Assembly: GCA_905193765.1 (NCBI GenBank) | Contig: CAJJPZ010000123.1 | Coordinates: 1 to 6,560 of the forward strand | Direction: 5' to 3' | Origin: an uncultured Eubacterium sp. | GTDB taxonomy: Bacteria > Bacillota > Clostridia > Peptostreptococcales > Anaerovoracaceae | Length of the DNA stretch: 6,560 nt | Shown: piece by piece, positions 1-5,700 of the stretch | Layout: each line of letters starts with the position of its first letter | Position numbering within the stretch: the first letter of the stretch is position 1 | The notes under the pieces: model-generated | Database searches by the model: none | Told to the model about the DNA's origin: nothing | The model's input: only the letters and a program-made list of their open reading frames with translations | Position numbers and translations under genes: made by a program

Positions 1-45
1 AAAGTGGCTGAAGAAAAGAAAAAGCAGATCAAAGAAAAACTTTGA
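1..45 (+). CDS. C-terminal end of an upstream phage gene (partial)
   Basis: Frame 1 reads KVAEEKKKQIKEKL and then TGA at 43-45. The fragment is lysine- and glutamate-rich, as expected of a helical C-terminal tail. In related head modules the gene before the protease is a portal or minor head protein, so that is the likely identity, but 14 residues cannot prove it. The stop codon lies inside a perfect hairpin (24-50) and is 9 bases before the GTG chosen for the next gene, which would allow coupled re-initiation. Confidence 0.5.
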   Translation, partial: KVAEEKKKQIKEKL

Positions 46-50
46 TCTGC
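24..50 (+). other. Perfect 11-bp inverted repeat spanning the stop of the upstream gene
   Basis: GCAGATCAAAG (24-34) is followed by the loop AAAAA and the exact reverse complement CTTTGATCTGC (40-50). The upstream TGA at 43-45 lies in the right arm. No T-run follows directly, so it is not a standard intrinsic terminator. It could protect an mRNA end, affect translation of the next gene, or act together with the second hairpin at 57-69. The structure is seen directly; the function is unknown. Confidence 0.6.
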
Positions 51-54
51 ACAA

Positions 55-414
55 GTGCGGCGTAGCCGCTTTTTTTATGGGAAACATGAAAACAAGATAA
101 CCATAGAGGGGCATGCAGGATTCGCCCCGCCTGGTCAGGATATAGTATGCGCTGCAGCAAGCACAGCATTCCAGGCTCTGATCAGTTCGGTTGAAGAGCT
201 GACAGATGACCGGATAAGCTATAAACTGAAGCCGGGCAATTCATACATAAAATTTGAGAGCTTGTCAGAAGAGACAGATCTTCTGCTGAGGTCTTTTTTT
301 ATTACAGTCAATGACATCGCAGATGCATATCCGGAATGTGTGGCAGTGTCTGTATATGAAAGTAACGGCACGGGCAGTGAATGGGTCGGGACAAAAGAAA
401 GGAAAGAGATATGA
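55..414 (+). CDS. prp: Prp-like cysteine protease, phage head-maturation type
   Basis: The 119-residue product matches the Prp (YsxB-type) family, cysteine proteases that trim the N-terminal extension of ribosomal protein L27 in Bacillota. The signature EGHAGF...GQDIVCAAAS is clear, with putative catalytic His20 and Cys32. Their 12-residue spacing is the same as that of the catalytic pair in the staphylococcal enzyme. The length is near the family's usual 105-120. GTG at 55 is the only usable start in frame after the TGA at 43-45; no good Shine-Dalgarno precedes it, so translational coupling to the upstream gene is likely. The stop overlaps the scaffold start as ATGA (411-414). Because it sits directly before scaffold and capsid genes that both carry a Prp-type cleavage motif, I infer that it matures phage head proteins rather than host L27. 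The family call is firm; the phage role is inferred. Confidence 0.85.
   Translation: MRRSRFFYGKHENKITIEGHAGFAPPGQDIVCAAASTAFQALISSVEELTDDRISYKLKPGNSYIKFESLSEETDLLLRSFFITVNDIADAYPECVAVSVYESNGTGSEWVGTKERKEI
57..76 (+). terminator. Small terminator-like hairpin within the start of the protease gene
   Basis: GCGGC (57-61), loop GTA, GCCGC (65-69) is followed by seven T residues (70-76). This is the form of an intrinsic terminator, though the stem is only 5 bp. The same bases encode residues RSRFFY at the start of the Prp-like protein, and FF near the N-terminus is plausible for that family, so the T-run may simply be phenylalanine codons. If it works, it would attenuate transcription into the head genes. 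Confidence 0.3.
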
Positions 415-1058
415 TTGAAAAGCTTATAGCAGAAAACAAACGCAGGTTCCTGCTGCAGCTCTTCGCAGAAGGAGACGGTGACGGAGCCGGTGATGGAAAC
501 GGCAACGGATCAGAAGGCGGAGATGGCGGCGGGGAAGGCAGCCAGGGCACGAATGAGCCCCTGTCTTTTGACGACTTCCTTAAGGGAGAGGGCAATCAGG
601 CGGAGTTTGACCGCAGAGTCCAGAAAGCAGTGAACACAGCTGTGGCCAACGCACAGGAAAAGTGGAAGGCGCTGACTTATGACAAGCTCTCGGAAGCTGA
701 GAAACTGGCGAAGATGAACAAGGAAGAAAAGGCGCTGTATAAAGCACAGCAGGCAGAGTCAGAGCTGGCAGCCTTAAAGGCAAAGATGGCGACAGCTGAG
801 CTTGAAAAGGAAGCCAGAAAGACACTGTCTGATGAGGGCATAAACGCACCTGATGCTATTCTTTCGGGTCTCATCAGGGAAGACGCAGAAAAGACAAACG
901 AAGCTGTGAAAGAGTTCGTGAAGCTTTTCAATGACGCAGTAGGTGAAGCCGTGAAAGCCAAGGCAAGGCAGAGAACGCCAGGAGAAGGCGGAGGCACCGG
1001 CGCAGGCTCTGCAAAGATCGATATAACTGAGATGGCGAGAAAAGCCAGGATAATCTGA
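411..1058 (+). CDS. Phage capsid scaffolding protein, DUF4355-like
   Basis: The product has 215 residues from the ATG at 411. That start is preferred to the in-frame ATG at 381 because it follows the purine-rich site GGAAAGAG (401-408) and forms an ATGA overlap with the protease stop. The N-terminus has LLQLFA at residues 14-19 (bases 450-467), a Prp-type cleavage motif; cleavage after Phe18 is predicted. A low-complexity Gly/Asp/Asn/Glu linker follows at about residues 21-46. The rest is an acidic-basic helical body with EFDRRVQKA, KWKAL and EAEKLAKMNKEEKALYKAQQ segments, typical of DUF4355 and scaffold proteins, and probably forms a coiled coil at about residues 85-140. A second Gly-rich hinge (about 194-202) precedes a basic C-terminal helix ending MARKARII, which could bind capsid subunits. 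It is intact, unlike its capsid partner. The scaffold role is inferred from family and position. Confidence 0.8.
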   Translation: MIEKLIAENKRRFLLQLFAEGDGDGAGDGNGNGSEGGDGGGEGSQGTNEPLSFDDFLKGEGNQAEFDRRVQKAVNTAVANAQEKWKALTYDKLSEAEKLAKMNKEEKALYKAQQAESELAALKAKMATAELEKEARKTLSDEGINAPDAILSGLIREDAEKTNEAVKEFVKLFNDAVGEAVKAKARQRTPGEGGGTGAGSAKIDITEMARKARII

Positions 1059-1059
1059 T

Positions 1060-1064
1060 GGAGG
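1060..1064 (+). promoter_or_regulatory. Ribosome binding site deciding the capsid start
   Basis: GGAGG lies 5 bases before GTG at 1070. The ATG at 1058, which overlaps the scaffold stop as TGATG, actually overlaps this site and has only weak purine content upstream. GTG 1070 is therefore the better start. ATG 1058 remains possible through coupling and would add four residues. Confidence 0.65.
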
Positions 1065-1069
1065 TAAAA

Positions 1070-1542
1070 GTGAATAAGAAAAAGATGGAGCTGCAGCTTT
1101 TTGCGCAGACATGGAAAGATGACAACGTTACAGTATTTGAACAGAAGGACGGAACGATACCTGATAAGCTGAATCAGCTGATACTCAAAGACATCATGGA
1201 AAACAGCAAGGTGATGCAGCTGGCAAAGTACGAGGAAATGACTTCTAAAGAAAAGAAATTCGAGTATTTCGCCAAGGGACCGGGAGCTTACTGGGTAGGT
1301 GAAGGCGAGAAGATAAAGACTTCAAAACCTCAGTGGCTCACAGCTAAGATGGTGGCAAAGAAACTGGCTGTCATAATCCCGTGCTCCAGAGAGTTCCTGC
1401 ACTACAAGCTGCCGGAGTTCTTCGAGCAGATGAAGCCTATGACATCACAGCAGCCACAGGCAAGAAGATCACTGTCGTAGAGTGCGACAGCGAGTACAGA
1501 GCTGTCAAAGCAGGAAGCGCAACAGTAGCCGCCAAGGCATAG
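1070..1542 (+). pseudogene. Phage major capsid protein, HK97-type, broken by a frame-shifting deletion
   Basis: From GTG 1070 the frame runs 136 codons to TAG at 1478-1480. Its first ~120 residues resemble clostridial phage capsids: the N-terminal ELQLFAQ Prp-type site, then TVFEQKDGTIPDKLN, LILKDIMENSKVMQLAKYEEM, FEYFAKGPGAYWVGEGEKIKTSKP and AKKLAVIIPCSREFL. After FFEQMKP (to about 1438) the frame degenerates into SQQPQARRS and stops. From about 1435, frame 1 instead reads 35 codons of plausible protein, AYDITAATGKKITVVEC and onward, ending KAGSATVAAKA at TAG 1540-1542. HK97-type capsids are usually near 300 residues, so the core P- and A-domain coding sequence is gone. The tail segment may be the true capsid C-terminus or the end of a lost neighbouring gene; the data do not decide. 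Either way a functional capsid cannot be made here. Confidence 0.78.
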
Positions 1543-1552
1543 GAGGCAGATC

Positions 1553-1621
1553 ATGTATAAGGTGATAAAGGCTTTCACTGACCTGCATGATAACGATTAT
1601 CCCTACAGCGTGGGAGACTAA
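1553..1621 (+). pseudogene. Truncated small phage structural gene, N-terminal 22 codons
   Basis: ATG at 1553 follows a strong AGGAGG site (1541-1546) that overlaps the preceding TAG. It reads MYKVIKAFTDLHDNDYPYSVGD and then TAA at 1619-1621. From memory, this N-terminus resembles small proteins encoded just after capsid genes in clostridial phages, where the sequence continues after VGD with a segment such as TFPREG; I could not verify this. Here A-rich non-coding sequence follows at once, so the gene appears cut off at the prophage edge. The function of the family is not known to me. Confidence 0.6.
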
Positions 1622-1639
1622 AAAAATAGAAAAAAGGTG

Positions 1640-1668
1640 TTGACAAACACATATTAAATGGATATACT
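1640..1668 (+). promoter_or_regulatory. Sigma-A promoter of tRNA-Leu(GAG)
   Basis: A perfect -35 box TTGACA (1640-1645) and TATACT (1663-1668) are separated by 17 bases. Transcription should begin near 1674-1676, giving a leader of about 24 bases before the mature tRNA. Such near-consensus promoters are usual for stable RNA genes. Confidence 0.9.
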
Positions 1669-1698
1669 ATAGAAGTGCCAAAACGAAGGCAACGATTT

Positions 1699-1781
1699 GC
1701 GGCCTTGGCGGAATAGGCAGACGCGCACGTTTGAGGGGCGTGTGGGAGACCGTACCGGTTCAAGTCCGGTAGGCCGCACCA
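1699..1781 (+). tRNA. trnL: tRNA-Leu(GAG)
   Basis: The 83-base gene folds as a class II tRNA. The acceptor stem GCGGCCT (1699-1705) pairs with AGGCCGC (1771-1777), followed by discriminator A and encoded CCA (1779-1781). The D-arm is GCG/CGC around GAATAGGCAGA. The anticodon stem CACGT/GCGTG (1726-1730 and 1738-1742) encloses the loop TTGAGGG with anticodon GAG, which reads CUC and CUU leucine codons. A short extra arm (1743-1753) follows, then the T-arm ACCGG/CCGGT with loop TTCAAGT. It is intact and transcribed from its own promoter into its own terminator. Confidence 0.96.
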
Positions 1782-1789
1782 GAAAACAG

Positions 1790-1822
1790 ACCATGGAATC
1801 GGATCGGTTCCATGGTTTTTTT
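1790..1822 (+). terminator. Intrinsic terminator of tRNA-Leu(GAG)
   Basis: ACCATGGAA (1790-1798) pairs with TTCCATGGT (1808-1816) across a 9-base loop, and seven T residues (1816-1822) follow. It lies 8 bases after the CCA end, so the tRNA is probably a single-gene transcript insulated from the muramidase gene. Confidence 0.92.
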
Positions 1823-1836
1823 CTTTACACGTAAGA

Positions 1837-1865
1837 TTGAATAATTTTATCCAAAAAGTTATAAT
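1837..1865 (+). promoter_or_regulatory. Promoter for the GH25-RND unit
   Basis: TTGAAT (1837-1842) and a perfect TATAAT (1860-1865) are separated by 17 bases. Initiation is expected around 1871-1873, only a few bases before ATG 1876. The same -35 TTG could be misread as a start codon for the downstream frame, but it lacks a Shine-Dalgarno. An alternative -35, TTTACA at 1824-1829, has poorer spacing. Confidence 0.7.
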
Positions 1866-1875
1866 CATTCATGGT

Positions 1876-2736
1876 ATGAATAAAAACAGAGATAAAAGAA
1901 AAAAAGGGACCGGCACAGGCAGTGTCCGGAAAAAACGCAGCAGCAGAACGAAAAGTAAGAGGCGAGGAAGTTTTCATAGCAGACAGGGCAGGAGTATAAC
2001 TCTCAGAAAGTCTGTGATGGTGATCATTATCTCGCTGGTGATCGTGACGGGAGTCCTTGCTGCCAGGGAGCTGTTCTTCTATATAAACGGAACATCCGGT
2101 GACAGCGGAGAGCCGTATCCCGTCAAGGGCGTGGATGTATCTTCATATCAGAAGGATATAGACTGGGACGGCCTCGAAAAAGAAGGCTTCAGTTTTGCGT
2201 TCATAAAGGCGACAGAAGGCAGCAGTCACGTGGACAGCAGATTCAGTGAAAACTGGAAGAATGCCGGACGCACAGGTATGAAGATCGGCGCGTACCATTT
2301 CCTGAGTTATGATACGCCGGGAGCATCCCAGGCGGATAATTTCATAAACACTGTGAATAAGAAGTGGGGCATGCTGCCGCCGGTGGTGGACGTCGAATTC
2401 TACGGCAGGTATCTGAAGAAACATCCGGAACGTGACAAAATGTATGAGATCCTTGATCCTGTTTTGGAAAAGCTTGAAAAAAAGTATGGTCATAAGCCGA
2501 TCATTTACACGAATACATATATATACAACACGTATATTTCAGGTGTATATGACAATCATCCTGTATGGATAAGCAATCCTGACATTCCTGATGCTCTTCC
2601 GGACGGCAGGGAATGGTTCTTCTGCCAGTATACTTTTTACGGCAGGTCTGAAAACGTCGCAGGTGGAGAAAAATATGTGGATATGAATGTATTCAGCGGG
2701 AATGAATGGGAGCTCAGAAAACACAACTGGGAATAA
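1876..2736 (+). CDS. Membrane-anchored GH25 muramidase (lysozyme)
   Basis: The 286-residue product probably cleaves the N-acetylmuramic acid to N-acetylglucosamine bond of peptidoglycan outside the membrane. Residues 1-45 are very rich in Lys and Arg. One hydrophobic segment follows at about 47-63 (VMVIIISLVIVTGVLAA) with no obvious signal peptidase site, so a type II membrane anchor is likely. The GH25 domain runs from about 83 to the end: GVDVSSYQ (Asp87), FAFIKATEG, GAYHF, PVVDVEF (Asp172, Glu174, the family's D-x-E motif), PIIYTNTYIYN, VWISNP and YVDMNVFSG (Asp269). All expected acidic active-site residues are present. ATG 1876 is chosen over TTG 1837, which is part of the promoter. No clear Shine-Dalgarno precedes it and the leader would be nearly absent. 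The permease gene starts 23 bases after its stop, suggesting co-transcription. A host cell-wall enzyme is more likely than a phage endolysin, given the anchor and the tRNA unit between it and the prophage. Confidence 0.88.
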   Translation: MNKNRDKRKKGTGTGSVRKKRSSRTKSKRRGSFHSRQGRSITLRKSVMVIIISLVIVTGVLAARELFFYINGTSGDSGEPYPVKGVDVSSYQKDIDWDGLEKEGFSFAFIKATEGSSHVDSRFSENWKNAGRTGMKIGAYHFLSYDTPGASQADNFINTVNKKWGMLPPVVDVEFYGRYLKKHPERDKMYEILDPVLEKLEKKYGHKPIIYTNTYIYNTYISGVYDNHPVWISNPDIPDALPDGREWFFCQYTFYGRSENVAGGEKYVDMNVFSGNEWELRKHNWE

Positions 2737-2747
2737 TATTTTGATTC

Positions 2748-2752
2748 AGGAG
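2748..2752 (+). promoter_or_regulatory. Ribosome binding site of the RND permease
   Basis: AGGAG lies 7 bases before ATG 2760, in the 23-base gap after the muramidase stop. No promoter or terminator fits in this gap, which supports a shared transcript. Confidence 0.75.
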
Positions 2753-2759
2753 AAATCAT

Positions 2760-5700
2760 ATGCTATCAAAAATGAGTGTGAGGAAACCGTTCACAGTGCT
2801 TGTAGCTGTGGTCATCATAATCGTGTTCGGGGTGGTGTCATATACCAGGATGACGCCAGATCTTTTCCCGAGCATAAATACACCGTATGTCATCGTCATG
2901 ACGACATATCCAGGGGCGAGTCCGGAGGAGGCGGAAACCGAGATCACGGATCCTCTTGAAAAACAGATGGCAACACTGTCGAACATCAAAAATATTACAT
3001 CGGTCTCTGCGGCAAACTACTCTGTGCTGCAGCTGGAATTTTCGGATGATGTGAACATGGATGCGATATCGGTGGATATCCGCGACAAGATAGACCAGGT
3101 TGAAGGTCAGCTGCCTGAATCGTCGGAAACACCGGTGGTCATGAAGATAGGTCTCGATATGGTGCCTATCGTGACAGCTGCTGTCGGTATGAAAGACAGG
3201 ACTCCTGGGGAAGTCTCCAAATTCACGAAGGAGGATCTGCTGACACCTCTTGAGGGCGTCGAGGGCGTTGCATCGGTGACATCCATGGGCATGGTTGATG
3301 ATGACGTACAGATAGTGCTGTCGCAGAAGAAAATAGACAAAACAAACGATGAGATAGCATCAGCGATATCGGCTCAGACGGGCGAAGCATCGAGCCAGAT
3401 AAAAAGCGGTATCGGAGCTGCAAAAGATGGCAAGAGCAAGGTGGAAGCAGGCAAAAAAGCCATCACCGAAGGACAGCAGAAGGCTGCGAAACAGCTTGCT
3501 GCTGCCAGATCACAGCTCACCTCAAGCAGAGAACAGCTCAAGGAACTCAAGGAGAACGGGCCGCAGCTGAAACTGCTCTGGGAATCATACAGCAGCAGTG
3601 ATCCCATTGTAAAATCGCAGGCTGAAGCACAGATGAAGGTCATCGGTATGACTCCTGACAGGCTGAAAGAAACCGTTGCACAGCTCGAGACCGTTGACGA
3701 TCAGATAAAGGCTGTGGATGCAGCTATCGCAGATCTCGATGAGAAAAGCTCGACAGCTACATTCAGCCTGGGAACAAAGTATTCCGATCTGTCAGCGGCC
3801 GAAAGCACGATAGATTCAACTGTGAACCAGCTCCAGAGCGCACTTTCCCAGGTGCAGGATTCCGAAAAAGCCGCACTGGCCAGTGCCGATATGACAGGAG
3901 TCCTCACGATGGACAATATATCAGCTATCCTTAATGCACAGAATTTCTCCATGCCTGCAGGATATATAACGGATGGAAAGGCTGAGTTACTTGTAAATGT
4001 CGGAGACAAGATCAAGGACAAGAAGGAGATGAGCAGACTCATCCTATTCGATCCCGGTATAGATGGCGTGGATCCTGTAAGACTTTCGGATATAGGTACA
4101 GTGACATACACTGACAAATCATCTGACACATACGCCAAGATAAACGGAGAAAACGGTGTACTGCTGAGTTTCACCAAACAGTCCAGCTATGCCACAGCAG
4201 ATGTATCGGAGAACATACTGAGCAAATTCAGACAGCTCGAAAATAAATACAACGGTCTTGAATTCACCGCATTGTCAGACCAGGGCGAATATATCCATGT
4301 TGTAATAGGTTCTGTGCTGCAGAATCTCCTGCTTGGGGCGGTACTGGCGATAATAATACTGCTGTTCTTCCTCAGGGACATCAGGCCTACGCTGATAACA
4401 GCGATCAGCATACCGGTAAGTGTGCTGTTTGCCATTATGATGATGTATTTCTCGGGTGTGACTCTGAACATGATATCACTGTCGGGACTTGCGATAGGCG
4501 TCGGCATGCTGGTGGATAATTCGATAGTCGTTATCGAGAACATCTACAGGCTCAGATCCATGGGCTACAGCAAGGTACAGTCGGCTGTATCCGGAGCAGT
4601 ACAGGTGGCCGGAGCTATAACGGCTTCGACGCTGACAACGATATGTGTCTTCGTGCCTATAGTTTTCGTTGACGGCATGACGAAGGACATATTCCTGGAT
4701 CTCGCGCTTACGGTGGCGTACTCCCTGATAGCAAGTCTTCTGATAGCACTGACACTCGTACCGGCAATGGCCAGAGGCATGCTTGTCAAAGAAACCAGTA
4801 AGACCGTTCTGGGTCAGGACAGCCGTATACTGCAGAAGTACAGAAAGATCGCCGGGTGGAGCATATACCACAAGAAGACGCTGATAATCGGCGGCATCAT
4901 CCTGCTGCTGGCATCCTCCGGTCTGGCACTGGCGAGAGGTTTCTCATACATGCCGTCCATGAGCACAACGGAAATATCTGCAACGATTCAGATGCCTGAT
5001 GAAAGTACACTGAAGGAAACTTCCGAGACGACGGATGATATCATAGATGAGATAAAAAAGATCGATGGAGTGGAAACGACAGGAGCCATGCTTTCCAGCG
5101 ACACCATGGGCATGATGGGAATGTCCTCTGCACAGCAGGACGTGACATCTACCATGGTGTATATAGTCATGGCGGATGGAAAATCTGAAAACGGGAAACT
5201 TGTTGCAGACAAACTTGAGAGTCTCGGCAAGAAATACGGATGCGATATAACAACGACTGCCAGTATGGACATGTCATCTATGATGGGCGGAAACGACATA
5301 TCCATAGCTCTGTACAGTGATGATCTCGACCTTCTGAGAACTACAGGCAGCAGTATAGAGAAGCAGCTGAGCAAAATGAAGTCTCTTGAAGACGTCTCGG
5401 ATGTGAATGAGGAAAGTTCAGAAGAACTCAAGGTTGTCGTGAACAAAAACCTTGCAATGAAAGAAGGGCTGACTGTAGCACAGGTATATCAACAGATATC
5501 ACAGAAGCTGAAAAAAGAGACTACAGCGACAACACTGAAAGCATCCGGAGGCTCCATGGACGTCATGGTCGAGAATGCAAATAAGAACAGCTTCAGCAGA
5601 AAAGACCTGAAGGATATGAAGCTGACGGTGGAAAAGAAAGACGGAACGAAATCAGAAGTTGCTCTTTCCAGGATAGCGGAGATAAAGAAAGGGGCGTCCC

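Larger units (their letters stand above)
1..1621 (+). mobile_element. Decayed prophage remnant, head-assembly module
   Basis: This stretch has the order typical of clostridial tailed-phage head modules: the end of an upstream gene, a Prp-like protease, a DUF4355-type scaffold, an HK97-type major capsid protein and a small following gene. The genes overlap or nearly touch and all read rightward. Two lesions show decay: the capsid gene changes frame in mid-sequence with much of the usual protein missing, and the next gene stops after 22 codons at 1619-1621. After that, A-rich sequence leads straight into a tRNA promoter. No tail, lysis, integrase or attachment-site sequence is visible. The left boundary lies outside the window. 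That this is a prophage is well supported by gene content; its extent and inactivity are inferred. Confidence 0.82.

Noticed and set aside
381..410. Earlier in-frame ATG at 381 as the scaffold start
   Set aside because: It lies inside the protease gene without a ribosome site. ATG 411 has a purine-rich site and the ATGA overlap, and places the cleavage motif at a typical distance.
1679..1790. tRNA-Leu(GAG) as the attachment site of the prophage
   Set aside because: The tRNA, its promoter and its terminator are intact, the phage lies on the 5' side, and I saw no duplicated tRNA end in the window.
1837..1875. TTG at 1837 as the muramidase start, adding 13 residues
   Set aside because: No Shine-Dalgarno precedes it, and these bases form the -35 and -10 boxes of a good promoter.
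2687..2959. 90-codon + frame bridging the muramidase and permease genes
   Set aside because: It overlaps the strongly supported ends of both genes in another frame, with no ribosome site and no recognisable sequence.
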